Shown here: one piece after another, positions 1-12,770 of the stretch
How the letters are laid out: each line of letters starts with the position of its first letter
Position numbering within the stretch: position 1 is the first letter of the stretch
Assembly (NCBI GenBank): GCA_031761405.1
Contig: JASEVX010000011.1
Location: 25,159,238 to 25,223,237 of the forward strand
Direction: 5' to 3'
DNA length: 64,000 nucleotides
Source of the DNA: Serripes groenlandicus
Taxonomy: Eukaryota; Mollusca; Bivalvia; Cardiida; Cardiidae
Notes under the pieces: model-generated
The model's database searches: none
What the model was told of the DNA's origin: nothing
What the model saw: the letters and a program-made list of their open reading frames with translations, nothing else
Translations under genes and position numbers: made by a program

Positions 1-95
1 AGGAATCGTCTCACTGAGACGATTCTTTTGAGTACTCACTTCATATGGTTAGGTTATCAAATAATGGTTTTAGAATTTGAAATACTCATTGTATT
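1..95. repeat. Family G palindromic element, right part
   Basis: The hairpin GAATCGTCTCACTGAGACGA and the following TTTTGAGTACTCAC match other G copies at 1.4, 9.8, 45.1 and 61.5 kb. The left part lies outside the window. Confidence 0.6.
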
Positions 96-251
96 TATAA
101 CTATGTTACAATATCGCGTTGTATCCGCAGATATTTACAAATGTCCTTGAGCCAGCTCTTAGTTCACAGGTTGTCACGGGCATGTTGTCACGAAATGGTG
201 ACATTTTCCGGAACATTTTTAACGAGTTCGGTTGATTCACGGATCGTTAAT

Positions 252-466
252 TTAACTCTTTTAGCGCCAAAGGCAAATATTAAGCTTTTTTGCAAACAAT
301 GCAGATTCAGGTGAGTCAGCTCGTAACGAGCTGTCTCGCCTGAAATCTGCATTGTTTGGCTGTGAGTTAAAAAAATATTCCAAAAATCCTATAACATGAA
401 AATAGAGTCGTCCGAGTTTGAACATGGAAGAGTCTACTTTAAATAATTCGGAGCTGAAAGTGTTAA
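252..466. mobile_element. P2 MITE
   Basis: Starts TTAACTCTTTTAGCGCC and ends in the inverse, flanked by TTAA on both sides. The core at about 309-345 is a hairpin around CAGCTCGTAACGAGCTG. It has TTAA target sites as in the piggyBac superfamily and no coding capacity. Confidence 0.75.
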
Positions 467-858
467 CACGCTCCACTAACGTAAAAGCTTATAAATCATT
501 GTGATATCTAATTTTATAATTTTAGAGAAATTTTCGTTACACATTAAAATCGATAAAAATCGCATTTTTGTTGATGTGTTTAATTTCTAAAAACGTCAAA
601 ACCTCACCAAATAGTTAAATATACTAAATATGTTTGCAGATAACATTCAAACAGGCGTATCTACTTCGAAATACGGTATGTGGTTATACCACTGTTGAAT
701 TAATCTATCGGTTTGTCAAAATGTGGATTGATTTGATAAGAAATGTGTTTTCTATGTTGATAATATACTTTACTTGTACTTTATTTGTACAATTTGAAAT
801 AGGTTTTATTCAATTTTCGACATACACATCTTATATAAATGAAATTGTCTTTCTTTGT
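467..858. other. No recognisable feature
   Basis: AT-rich sequence. A short open stretch here has biased, low-complexity translation and no recognisable domain. Confidence 0.5.
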
Positions 859-1088
859 TTAACCATTTCCCTCATATAGACGCGTTCTGACGCCTCTGCA
901 GCAGACGGATTTTTGAAAACATAGTGACAAAAGAAGAAATTGCACAAAACGTGCAATTTCTTCTTTTGCCACAATGTTTTCCACTTTTTGTCATAGGTTA
1001 TCCATTCAATTATGGAGATTTTCTATTTTTTGACAAAATACGTTCAAAGTCGTCTGCTGCAGAATTGCTGTATGAGGGACAGGGTTAA
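859..1088. mobile_element. P1 MITE
   Basis: TTAA-flanked. Left end AACCATTTCCCTCATATAGACG, right end ATGAGGGACAGGGTTAA. The central hairpin of GAAATTGCACAAAACGTGC type sits at about 929-965. This is the commonest family in the window. Confidence 0.75.
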
Positions 1089-1095
1089 GTACATG

Positions 1096-1330
1096 TCAAC
1101 CTTTTTCCTCATGTAGACACATTTTGACGCATCTGCATCAAACGACTTTTGATGACATTTTGGCAAAAGGAGAAATTGCCTAATTAATTTAGATTAATTT
1201 GTCCTTTTGCCACAATGTCTTCAACTCTATTTAATGGTAAGACACCCATCTAAAGAGATGTTCCATAATTTTGCCTAGATGTTTCCAAAGTCGCCTGTTT
1301 ACCTATGTGTTGTATGTGGGAAAGGGTTAA
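1096..1330. mobile_element. P1 MITE, second copy in a row
   Basis: Left end TCAACCTTTTTCCTCATG is degenerate; right end GTGGGAAAGGGTTAA is intact. The central palindrome is partly decayed. It lies 8 bp after the preceding P1 copy. Confidence 0.65.
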
Positions 1331-1370
1331 AAGGTGTCAACATAATTGAACGACACTATCAGAGGTCAAG

Positions 1371-1545
1371 ATAACAACGGATATACAGCTCTTTTCCCCC
1401 ACAATATCTCTCTTATTATACAACCAAACCCTATGATGTGGGTACTCAAAAGAATCGTCTCAGTGAGACGATTATTTTGAGTACCCACATCATAGGGTTA
1501 TATGGTCAAAACGCCCCTTATCTAGAGCTCTGCAATATTGAGTCT
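1371..1545. repeat. Family G element with 72-bp palindrome
   Basis: Positions 1428-1499 form a near-perfect palindrome: ACCCTATGATGTGGGTACTC, a hairpin, then its complement. Flanks (CAATATCTCTCTTATTA; CTAGAGCTCTG) match other G copies. Boundaries are approximate. Confidence 0.65.
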
Positions 1546-2263
1546 GCATTTCTCTCAAAAGACACTGAAACTTAGCACAGTAAGGAAATTTACCGTAGAA
1601 AACGCTCATAACGAATAATTTAGTGTTTTTAACACTAACGAATATGTACTTTATGGCGGTGTTCCATTATTGTTTTCTATATTCCTCAACTACAAAGAAA
1701 AAAATGAATAAACTAGCTAATTATATATCTTTGGCAACAAAACGTAGAAATAGTAATATATAACCATTATTCTATACATGTTTAGCATGCATATAATCAT
1801 AGTTATATACGAAATTGTTCATCCTCTATGTAGTATATATAGTATAACAATTTATGTACTGCAGTTAACATTCTTACTAAGTGTCTTGATGTAACCGTGT
1901 TTGATTTGTGTTAATTCATGTATAAATATGTTTTGTATGACGAGATGCATGTATTTTGTATAAGTCAAATTAAATATGTTCTGTTCTGTTATATACTTCT
2001 TTTTGTTGCATGTGGGAACGGGTAAAAGGTGTCAATCATAATCAACATACATACATGAAAAACATAGTAATTCAACATGAAAAACCCTATACCTATTTTG
2101 AAGATTACTAGCACAGATGGATGGTGAGAGAGAATACTTCCAAGATAAAAACAAACACATTTATAAGTGTATCAGATATTCGTATTCATCATGAATGTAT
2201 TTCTCAGCTTACAATCATATTTACAATAAAGAGCAAGTTTATTTAGCGATTTCTTGATGAAAA
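1546..2263. other. No recognisable feature
   Basis: AT-rich DNA. A short P1-like right end (TGTGGGAACGGGTAAAAGG) sits near 2010-2030; nothing else is recognisable. Confidence 0.5.
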
Positions 2264-2546
2264 GGGTCCAATTCAAACCAACATTGCTTAGGCCTTAGTA
2301 ATACTTTTTTAAAAATACTTAAAAGCGTATTTCATTATTTTTCTTTCCCTTATAAAAATCCTAAAATATTTCATTTCTTTATAGGTATTGTTTGTCTGCA
2401 AAGTAACTATTTATGTCAACTCTGTTAATTACTTAAATACATTCCAGCGTTCATGTTTTACAAAATAAAAGGGAAACACAACTGATGAAATATGCTTTTA
2501 AGTATGTAAGCACATGTATAACTTAGCGCTAAATAAGGTTGGCGGA
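2264..2546. mobile_element. Family H element
   Basis: Left GGTCCAATTCAAACC; inner arms carry TACTTAAAAGCGTATTTCAT and its inverse, ending TTAGCGCTAAATAAGGTTGG. It is palindromic and non-coding. Confidence 0.55.
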
Positions 2547-2676
2547 CATGAACCCAGACTCCATACACATTATGTGGGGGATCTTTAACTGGCGAGTCGA
2601 CTGATAGTGTTTACAGCGTGGTTTAAACCCCATATTGAATAAAAAACAACCCTTACTATATTACTATTAATAACAT

Positions 2677-2750
2677 AGGGTTTGGCTGAGTAATAAGAGA
2701 TATATAGTTTGGTCAATACCAGTTTACTCCTCCAGATTTAGGCCTCTGTT
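2677..2750. repeat. Family G fragment
   Basis: CATAGGGTTTGGCTGAGTAA, then AAGAGATATATAG and TTTACTCC, match the right half of the G copy at 61.5 kb. Confidence 0.45.
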
Positions 2751-2985
2751 GTTTATATATATGTGAGTTCGAACCCCAGCACGGCCAACATTCTTTCCAA
2801 CGTTTAATAAAAGTCAATGCGACAATCGTTATTCTTCTTCCACAAATGGGCTAACAGGTTATATGAAAATGCAGCCAGTGGCATGAAAAGACTGTTGTGT
2901 GGAGTACTGGTGTGGGAAAACCAGGAAACATATGGGTAGGTAAACTGGCCGCCGTAACGGCGTTAAACCAAAATCGATCAATTGT
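2745..2985 (+). mobile_element. S1 SINE, 5'-truncated
   Basis: Starts inside the tRNA-like head at GTGAGTTCGAACCCCAGC (B-box), then the S1 body and the tail GGCCGCCGTAACGGCGTTAAACC. The tail has a short deletion between CCGT and AACGGCG. Confidence 0.7.
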
Positions 2986-3119
2986 TTATATTTCACCAAT
3001 ATATGTGGACACTCTTTTGTATTGTAATGTTCACATGGAATTGGTTGTAATATTGTGGCATATGTTTTGTAGCGAGTTGAATCTTAGTATAAAGCCTTGT
3101 AATGGTCCTATGGCCTGTT

Positions 3120-4470
3120 ATCAATAAAATGTGTGTATTGTATTGCATTATTCACACCTTTGTCCTGCTATCAATAAAGTGTGTGTATTGTAATACATTA
3201 TTCACATGGAAAAGGTCCTAATATTGTTGCAATTGTTTTGTAGCTAGTTGAATCATAGTATATCGCATTGTACTGGGCCTATGGCCTGCTATTTATAAAG
3301 TGTGTGTAGTGTATTGTATTATTCGCATGGAATTTGTTGTAATATTGGTGCAAAGGTGCTGTAGCTAGTTGAAACATAGTGTATCGCATTGTACTACACA
3401 CACTTTATTGATAGCAGGTCATAGGCTCAGTTCAATGCGATGTACTAAGATTTAACTAGCTACAAAACCTTTGCACCTATATAAAGACCTATTCGTTGTG
3501 AATAATACAATACATTACAAACACTTTATTGATAGCAGGTCATAGGCCCAGTAGTACAATGCGATACACTATGTTTCAACTAGCTACACAACCTTTGCAC
3601 CACTATTACAACCGATTCCATGTCAATAATGCAATACAATACACACACTTTAATAATAGCAGGTCATAGGACCATTACACTGCGATATACTAAGATTCAA
3701 CTAGCTACAAAACAATTGCAGCAATATTAGGACCTTTTCCATGTGAATAATGCATTACAATACACACACTTTATTGATAGCGGGACAAAGGCCCAGTAGT
3801 ACAATGCGATACACTATGTTTCAACTAGCTACACAACCTTTGCACCACTATTACAACCGATTCCATGTGAATAATGCAATACAATACACACACTTTAATA
3901 ATAGCAGGTCATAGGACCATTACACTGCGATATACTAAGATTCAACTAGCTACAAAACAATTGCAGCAATATTAGGACCTTTTCCATGTGAATAATGCAT
4001 TACAATACACACACTTTATTGATAGCGGGACAAAGGCCCAGTAGAACAATGCGATACACTATGTTTCAACTAGCTACACAACCTTTGCACCACTATTACA
4101 ACCAATACAATACAATACACACACTTTAATAATAACAGGCCATATGACCATTACAATGCTTTTTACTAAGATTCAACTAGCTACAAAACAATTGCAACAC
4201 TATTAGGACCTTTTCCATGTGAATAAAGCAATACACTACACACACTTTATTGATAGCAGGTCAAAGACTCAGTTCAATGCGATGTACTAAGATTCAACTA
4301 GCTACAAAACTTTTGCACCTATATAAAGACCTATTCGTTGTGAATATTACAATACACTACACACACTTTATTGATAGCAGGTCATAGGCCCAGTAGTGTA
4401 TTGTATTATTCACATGTACAAGGTCGTAATAGTATTGCAATTGTTTTGTAGCTAGTTGAAGCTTAGTATA
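3120..4470. repeat. Dimeric satellite with orientation switches
   Basis: Units around ACACACTTTATTGATAGC and TTCAACTAGCTACA recur. Two monomers of about 122 bp make a 243-bp dimer (compare 3601 with 3844). Orientation flips at about 3394/3395, where inverted units meet head to head, and again near 4395. No coding potential. Confidence 0.75.
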
Positions 4471-4788
4471 TGGCATTTCAAAGATTTCAGAAGCATGATG
4501 TAGTAAGTTAGACTATACAGTAAACGAATTTATTGAGTAAATGTGAAAAACCGATCCTGTTTATATAGGCACACATCGACGTACAGTCATTATAAACTAA
4601 CGATGCTCATGGAATTATAACATCAGGGTTTTCATTTATATGATGACTTATATAAACTTAGAAGAGCTACATCTCTAAATTTGTGAATTTATTTATTAAA
4701 AATAAGCTTTTACAGTAGTGGGGATTATTCATGTCCGGATAATAAAATGAATGTTCAAGGACCCAAATAGTTTTTGACATTCCGCTCA
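4471..4788. other. No recognisable feature
   Basis: Unremarkable AT-rich sequence between the dimeric satellite and a P2 copy. Confidence 0.5.
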
Positions 4789-5001
4789 CACAAACTCTTT
4801 CAGCACCGAATTGTTTAAAGAAGACTCTTCCATGTTAAAAATCAGGCGAGTCTATTTTTCATGTAATAAGAGTTTTGGGAATATTTTGGATAACTGAAAG
4901 GCAAGCAATGCTGATTTCAAGTGAGACAGTTCGTTACGAGCTGACTGACTCACCTGGATCTGAAAACATCCCTATATTGCCATTGGCGCTGAAAGAGTTA
5001 A
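4789..5001. mobile_element. P2 MITE
   Basis: Left end AAACTCTTTCAGCACCGAA, right end TTGGCGCTGAAAGAGTTAA. Central GACAGTTCGTTACGAGCTG hairpin, slightly eroded. Confidence 0.7.
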
Positions 5002-5263
5002 GAACACTTAGTACCTTTTATTGGTAACGCAGTAATGGCATTGAGCGTTAGAAAGCAATAATGGGGATTTTTAGTTGATAGTTTTACCAGCATTACTGTT
5101 ATGTTAGAAGATTCGGAATTCTTTCACCTACCTACCACGGTTTTTAGCACAGACAATATTTACACCTGTTTTGAAAACAGTAATTGTTTGAAAATGTGTG
5201 CCAAAGAAAAACCCAATCCATTACAAAGGCTAAGGTAAGCAGGAGTAAATTGAGCAATTGATA

Positions 5264-7340
5264 TAGAAATGCTACTGTATACCAGGGTATAACATGAATT
5301 GATTAAGAGACGTGTCACTGTAAACCAGGGTATTATATGAATTGATTAAGAGACGTGTCACTGTAAACCAGGGCATTATATAAATTGATTAAGGGACGTG
5401 TCACTGTAAACCAGGATATTATATAAATTGATTAAGAGACGTGTCACTGTAAACCAGGGCATTATATAAATTATTAAGAGACGTGTCACTGTAAATCAGG
5501 GCATTAAAATGATTAGGGGACGTGTCACTGTCAACTAGGGTTTTATATAAAATGATTAAGAGACGTGTCACTGTAAACCAGGGTATTATATAAATTGATT
5601 AAGAGACGTGTCACTGTAAACCAGGGTATTATATAAATTGATTAAGAGACATGTCATTGTAAACCAGGGTATACAGTAAATTGATTAAGAGACGTGTCAC
5701 TGTAAACCAGGGTATACAATAAATTGATTAGAAGACATGTCATTGTAAACCAAGATTTACAATAAATTGACTAAGAGACGTGTCACTGTAAACGAGGGTA
5801 TACAGTAAATTGATTAAGAGACGTGTCACTGTAAACCAGGGTATACAGTAAATTGATTAAGAGACATGTCACTGTAAACCAGGGTATCATATAAATTGAT
5901 TAAGAGACATGTCACTGTAAACCAAGATATTATATAAATTGATTAGGAGACATGTCACCGTAAACCAGGATATTATATAAATTGATTAGGAGACATGTCA
6001 CTGTAAACCAAGATATTATATAAATTGATTAGGAGACATGTCACTGTAAACCAGGGTATTATATAAATTGATTAAGAGACATATCATTGTAAACCAAGAT
6101 ATTATATGAATAGTTTTAAAGACAGGTCACTGTATACATTGATTAAGAGACATGTCACTGTTAACCAGGGTATCATACAAATTGATTAAGAGACATGTCA
6201 TTATAAACCAGGGTCTAAATAAATTGATTAACAGACATGTCACTGTAAACCAGAGTGTTATATAAATTGATTAGGCGACATGTCACTTTAAACCAGGGTG
6301 TTATATACATTGATTAAGAGACATGTCACTGTAAACCAGGGTATTATATACATTGATTAAGAGACATGTCACTATAAACCAGGGTAGTATATAAATTGAT
6401 TAGGCGACATGTCACTTTAAACCAGGGTGCTATATACATTGATTAAGAGACATGTCACTGTAAACCAGGGTATTATATAAATTGATTAAAAGACATGTCA
6501 CTATAAACCAGGGTATAAATAAATTGATTAACAGACATATCACTGTAAACCAGGGTGTTATATACATTGATTAAGAAACATTTCGCTGTAAACCAGGGTA
6601 TTATATTAATTGATTAAGAGACATGTCACTGTAAACCAGGGTATTATATAAATTGATTAAAATACGTGTCACTGTAAACCAGGGTATACAATAAATTTAT
6701 TAAGAGACATATCATTGTAAACCAGTGTATACAATACATTGATTAAGAGATATGTCACTGTAAACCAGGGTATACAATACATTGATTAAGAGATATGTCA
6801 CTGTAAACCAGGGTTAAAATAAATTGATTAACAGACATGTCACTGTAAACCAGGGTATAAATAAATTGATTAACAGAGATGTCACTGTAAACCACAGTGT
6901 TATATAAATTGATTAAGAGACATGTCACTGTAATCCAGGGTGTTATATAAATTGATTAAGAGACATGTCACTGTAAACCAGGGTATACAATAAATTGATT
7001 AACAGGGATGTCACTGTAAACCAGGGTATTATATGAATTGATTAACAGACATGTCACTGTAAACCAAGGTATTTATAAATTGATGAGGAGACATGTCATT
7101 GTAAACCAGGGTATTATATTAATTGATTAAGAGACATGTCAGAGTAAACCAGTGTATTATATAAATTGATTAAGAGACGTGTCACTGTAAACCAGGATAT
7201 TATATAATTACTTTAAAAGACATGTCATTGTATACGTTGATTAAGAGACATGTCACTGTAAACCAGGGAATACCGATAAATAGTTTAAAAGACATATCAC
7301 TGTAACCAAGGAATACCGATTATTAGTTTAAAAGACATGT
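5264..7340. repeat. 43-bp tandem satellite, subfamily A
   Basis: About 48 units of 43 bp (compare 5581 with 5624). Core words: TTGATTAAGAGACGTGTCAC, TGTAAACCAGGGTATTATAT. Copies diverge mainly by GACGTG/GACATG exchange and by TATTATATA versus TATACAATA ends. It grades into a second subfamily near 7.3 kb. Confidence 0.9.
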
Positions 7341-8995
7341 CACTGTATAAATTGATTAAGAGAAGTGTCACTGTATACCATAGAAATATGAGCATTTGTT
7401 TCATAGATTTGTCTCTGTAAACAAGTGGAATCATGATAAATTGTTTTAGAGACTTGTCATCGTAAACCAGCGAATTTCGAGAAATTGCAAGAATTGCCAC
7501 TGTATCTCAGGGAGGTCCGCTAATTTGTATATATAGACTGCCCACTGTATACCAAGGGGGTTTAGTAATTGATGTTATGGTATGGTCACTGTCAACTAGG
7601 GAATTCTGAGAAATTGTTTCAGAGACTTGTCACTGTATACCAGGGAAGTATTTAAACTTGTTCCTTTCATAGACTTGTCACTGATCAATTGTTTTAGAGA
7701 CTTGCAATTGTATAGCAGGAAGGTTTGAGAAATTGTTGTTGAGACTTGAAACTGTATAACAGGGTGTTCTAAGAAATTGTTTTAGAGACTTGTTATGGAA
7801 TAGTAAGAAGGTCTGATCAATTGTTTTAGAAACTTGCCGCTGTATAGCAGGGAGATCTGATAAATTGTTTCAGAAACTTGCTGCTGTGTAGAAGCGAGGT
7901 TCGAGAAATTGTTTTAGAAACTTGCCAATTGTGTAGAAGGGAGGTCTGAGAAAAAGCTATAGAGACTTGCCGCTGTGACGAAGGGAGGTTTGAGAAATAG
8001 TTTTAGAGACTTGTCACTGTATAGCAGTGATGTTTTAGAAATTGTTTTAGAGACTTGTCACTGTATGACAGGGAGATCTCATAAGCTGTTTTTGAGACTT
8101 GCCACTGTATAGCAGGAAGGTCTAAGAAATAGTTTTAGAGACTTGTCATTGTGTAGCAGGAAGGTTTAATGAATTGATTTAGAGACTTACGACTGTATAG
8201 CAGGGGGTCTGAGGAATTGTCTAAGAAACTTGCCACTCTATAACATGGATATCTTAGAAATTGTTTTAGAGACTTGTCACTGTATAGCAGGGAGGTTTGA
8301 GAAATAGTTTTAGAGACATGCCGCTGTGTAGAAGGGAGGTTTGAGAAATTGTTTTAGAAACTTGCCAATTGTATAGCAGGGAGTTCTAAGAAATAGTTTT
8401 AGAGACTTGTCACTGTATAGCAGTGATGTTTTAGAAATAGTTTATGAGACTTGTCACTGTATAGCAGTGATGTTTTAGAAATTGTTTTAGAGACTTGTCA
8501 CTGTATAGCAGTGATGTTTTAGAAATAGTTTATGTGACTTGTCACTGTATAGCAGTGATGTTTTAGAAATTGTTTTAGAGACTTGTCACTGTATAGCAGT
8601 GATGTTTTAGAAACTGTTTTAGAGAATTGTCACTGTATGACAGGGAGATCTCATAAGATGTTTCTGAGACTTGCCACTGTATAGCAGGAAGATCTAAGAA
8701 ATAGTTTTAGAGAAAAACCTGTATAACAATGATGTTTTAGGAAGTGTTTTAGAGGCTTGTCACTGTATAGCAGGGAGGTCTGAGAAAATGATTACGAGAC
8801 TTACCACTGTATAGCAGGGTGGTCTGAGAAATTGTGTAAGAGACTTGCCACTATATAACATGGAGATCTCAGAAATTGTTTTATAGACTTGCCGCTGTAT
8901 AGCAGGGAGGTCTGAGAAATAGTTTTAGATATTTGCCACTGTATAGCATGGAGGTTTGTGAACTTGTTTTAGAGACTTGTCGCTGTATACTATAG
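7341..8995. repeat. 44-bp tandem satellite, subfamily B
   Basis: About 37 units of mostly 44 bp (8461 to 8505 to 8549). Core: TTGTTTTAGAGACTTGTCAC then TGTATAGCAGGGAGGTCTGA. It shares the word GAGAC.TGTCACTGTA with subfamily A, so both descend from one unit. At 8400-8600 two variants alternate, giving a local 88-bp period. Confidence 0.88.
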
Positions 8996-9692
8996 TCATT
9001 TCTGAGACATTTTGGGTCCTGTTCTACTACAAACCAAAAGACCTACACAAACCATACACACGCTACTGTAATTTGTATTTTGTGGAGTATCTTGTTTTCA
9101 TCAATTGAGACGATTAGTGTCAACTCCGGCCACGGGGGTAAAGTCCCGAACAGCGAATGATGGAGAGGGCAAGTGGTCAGTGGCGTGTACTGGTCACTCG
9201 TACTGGACGTTAATATCCGTAACAATGACAAATGAGTTGCGCAATAGTCTTGTCTACTTGTTGAATTATACTGTTGTCAGTTAAGTTAGGCTTACCTCGT
9301 CTACGAATTTGTATCTACGAGCAATGTCTAGCAATATGGGGTATTAAGGCGATTTTTCCGTTTTGCACCATCTAGAATGATTGAGTCCATTTATTTACAT
9401 ATATGGCTTGAACACATTTATGCATGACAATACAATACAATACATTGTTAACAAACACAAAGGAAATAAATAATTACACAACTTTATATCAACATGTGTA
9501 ATAGTATTATCAAACATTAATATCACATTATACATATCGAATATTAATATCAAATACTATTATCAAATGCGGAAGTCTGCAAAATACTGAAGAAAATGCT
9601 TAAGTAAAATATATTTAGATAGAGATAAACTGGAGTTAACCTAATGAAGGTTACACTTTCAGGTTTGTATCAAAGGATGCACATTGAACTAT
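8996..9692. other. No recognisable feature
   Basis: AT-rich with short TAATATCA repeats near 9510-9560. Small open stretches show no protein family I recognise. Confidence 0.5.
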
Positions 9693-9892
9693 CAGAGATT
9701 TAGATAAGGAGGAGATTGCATCTCTTTTACCCCATAATATCTCTCTTATTATCCAACCAAACCATATGTTGTAAATACTCAAAAGAATCGTCTCACTGAG
9801 ACGGTTATTTTGAGTACCTACAACCTAGGGTTAGCGGATAAAGTAAGGATTTTAGAACAAGCAAAACGCTCCTTGTCTTGAACTCTGGTTAC
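9693..9892. repeat. Family G element
   Basis: Left end CAGAGATTTAGATAAGG and right end CTTGTCTTGAACTCTG are inverted. The central hairpin AATCGTCTCACTGAGACG is at 9787-9810. Confidence 0.65.
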
Positions 9893-10389
9893 TACGTTTT
9901 ATGTAGACGGACAATGAAGACTTGGATATGCCTTCAATTTCCGTACAGGCAACTAGAACCAAAAATAGTCCGTCTCGTTTTTATACTCTATATTAATGTT
10001 TGGCGCCGTCTACTTTAGAAAAACAACATGACAGGAGTAGCATCTTACATCTAGACAATTTGAATAAACATATGCTGCATAGTTGAAAAAGAAAAACAAC
10101 AACACCATCATACCAAAGGTAGTCGTCAGATAATCTAAATATTACATTTTTCGAGTAAATGTTTCAAGAATATCATAGTATATATAACATACAAGTATTT
10201 ATTATTTCCTTTCCTACTCGAGATTACAATGATATTGCGATACTGTAGACAATGATGAACCTCCACATACTTGACCACTGAGCATGGTCACTTACTGTTC
10301 TCTGTGATGTTATCAGCCATCATGTCCCAGTGAAACAGAGTCGGATTTCGCAAGAAAAAATACTGGGTTTTTGCTTAACATGTTGCAAT
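9893..10389. other. No recognisable feature
   Basis: No ORF, tRNA or repeat recognised. Confidence 0.45.
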
Positions 10390-10600
10390 TTACCCTATCC
10401 CACATACAACAACTCTAAAGAAGGCGACTTTGAAAACATCATTGCGAAAATGTCTCCATAAATGTCGGTTAATTTATTAAATATAATTGAAAAAAAATGA
10501 CAAAAGTAGAAATTGCTCATCACGAGCAATTCCTCTTTTTGCCACAACGTTTTCAAACATCATCTGCTGCAGTTGCGTCAAAATGCGCACTAAACAACAC
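10390..10600. mobile_element. P1 MITE, right end decayed
   Basis: Left TTTACCCTATCCCACATAC; central GAAATTGCTCATCACGAGC hairpin at about 10507-10540; right arm TCTGCTGCAGTTGCGTCA without a clean terminus. Confidence 0.65.
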
Positions 10601-10758
10601 ACATTTAATCAAAAGTGTCTTAGTATATGTTCTATCTTTTAATATCTCAGATATCCTTGAAGCAGGAAACTCTTACAAGTTGTAATGAGGTATATGGTTT
10701 TACCTAAAATAAAGTGTGATGATATCCTCCCCCCACCCCCTCGGGTTATGACGAATGT

Positions 10759-10930
10759 GTAACCCTTTACCTATAAACAACACAACTGCAGTATGCGACT
10801 TTAAACACATTAAGGCATTACTATGTACAATCTCCATATGACATTACGATTATAGAATACAGTTGAAATAATTGCGTCTGAGCACTTTCTGCGTTTGTCA
10901 CACTGTTTTCAGAATTCGTCATGTGTAGAT
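10759..10930. mobile_element. P1 MITE, degenerate
   Basis: Left GTGTAACCCTTTACCTATAA, arm word CTGCAGTATGCGACTTT, right word GTTTTCAGAATTCGTC. The central hairpin is lost. Confidence 0.45.
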
Positions 10931-11984
10931 ACGTGAAAATAATGTGCGAAAGAGATAAACAAAAAAGAAGGCAAACTGGACATGCAAATAAATAATCACA
11001 ACACGTCAGCGTGCGGTTGTCCGATTCCAGAATGGTGTAACTATATGGGATAACTAGTTGTCGTTACGGTTTGTTGGAATTGAAACATCACAAAGTGTTT
11101 TACATACTCCCTCATTTGACCCTTATATAAAAAAACACTACATCTTTATTTTGCATAAAATATGATTTATTTTTGGTATGTTTTGTCTCCATCAATGCGT
11201 TGCAGAATGCTATGACTATTTAGTGTTAAACTTTCGAACAAAAGGGTTTGTGTTTCATTAGTAAACATTTGCGAATTGGCGGCAATATTATGTATTGATA
11301 TCGAAATACATGTTTATGATGTTGCTTTCCCGCAGAGGAAATCTGTCACTTCTTGAAGGAAAAGATTTGATGAATTGAAAAGGCAAATTAAACTAACTTG
11401 TGATGAACAATTTCCCCTTTTTTTAACAGTGTTTTAAGTCTGTATCTAATGTATGTGTCCATCTATCCAAACGAAAAACAGTGTTTCGTCTGATTTCTTA
11501 TAACAGCTACCATGTGTATTCGGCTAAAGTATTTAGCGTTAAATAAGTGTTGTGATCAATGATGTTTTCATGACACTTCATGACATTTCATGACATTTCA
11601 AAGTTTCAATCCTGATCAAGACCGTGCGTTTTAACACGGTGTATTTTCAGGTAACACGTGCTTGTCTGTCGTATTTATGCCTATTTGAAAAGAGAAGGGC
11701 TATTTTCCTAGAATAGTACCACCAATTTCAATGGCATCGAAGTTTTAATTCAACTCTTCGTACCTTTAACCATTTTTAACGCACAACAAATCTGCAGCAA
11801 ACGATTTGTAAACACCGAGACAACCATATGGACAATATCTGTAAATGAAAGTATAACGTTATGACAATGCTTCGTTATCAATTTACAGAGGGACACAACA
11901 CATGTATATGTGCTAACCTGACAAAGGACAGCAAACTATAAAATAAGTACATATTTAAGGTAATTAACCAATAGCACGATGCGT
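10931..11984. other. Mostly featureless
   Basis: A triple TGACATTTCA repeat lies near 11575-11600 and a P1 left-arm fragment (CAAATCTGCAGCAAACGA) near 11763-11820. Nothing else is recognised. Confidence 0.45.
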
Positions 11985-11994
11985 TAGAGCAGTT

Positions 11995-12190
11995 AATACA
12001 GTGGTACAGAGGTAGAGAGTATGCCTCTTGTACTAAAGGTCCTAGACTCGAATCCCGTGAAAAGCGGGTTCTGCTTTTGAGAATTTCAATACAAATGGCG
12101 CGACTACTGGTTACTTCTCTAGGAAGCAGACCTTGATCGTGTATAATATTTAAGCTTAAACAAAAGCTTGTTTCGCTATCGTAGTAAAGA
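11995..12190 (+). mobile_element. S5 SINE
   Basis: tRNA-like head AGTGGTACAGAGGTAGAGAG ... GACTCGAATCCCGT, followed by the S5 body words CTACTGGTTACTTCTC, GGAAGCAGACC and AAGCTTGTTTCGC. It is diverged from the copy at 41.9 kb. Confidence 0.65.
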
Positions 12191-12559
12191 ACATTGGCCA
12201 ATGGAAGAACATGACAAATGGTATATCATCTTACTGTGAAATGCAATACAAATGTAATTGCAGTTGACAAAGTAATGGCTGTGATATTCCAATCATTTGA
12301 GATTGTATGCATGAAGTTTGAATTAAGTAACAAGACATTGAGTTATGTGAGTTATCTAGTCAAATAAGACAATGATATTTTTACTGTCTCTTGCGGTTTG
12401 GAAATATTGTCCATGGGTTTGTTAAATAAAGGCAATAACTCATGACATAGCCTTATGCGAGTGTATAAATCAGTTGGACAAGTGGACAGAACATGACACA
12501 TACAGCGATGTTTACATTACTATGTACATTGTTTACAGACTGTCAATATTATGCATGTT

Positions 12560-12745
12560 TTAACCATTCCCCACATATAACAAATCTTTAAAAAAAAAAC
12601 GTATTGGCAAACATATAACAGAAATAATTATTTTGAAAATATTGTGACAAAAGGTAAAATTGCTCAATAAGAGCAATTTTACATCTTGCAAAAAGTTGTT
12701 TGCTGCGGATGCATCATAATGCGTCTATATGTTGGAAATGGTTAA
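12560..12745. mobile_element. P1 MITE
   Basis: TTAA at both ends; left TTAACCATTCCCCACATA, right TATGTTGGAAATGGTTAA. Central hairpin of AAATTGCTCAATAAGAGCAA type. Confidence 0.75.
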
Positions 12746-12770
12746 ACAAACATATGTGGATACTCTACCA

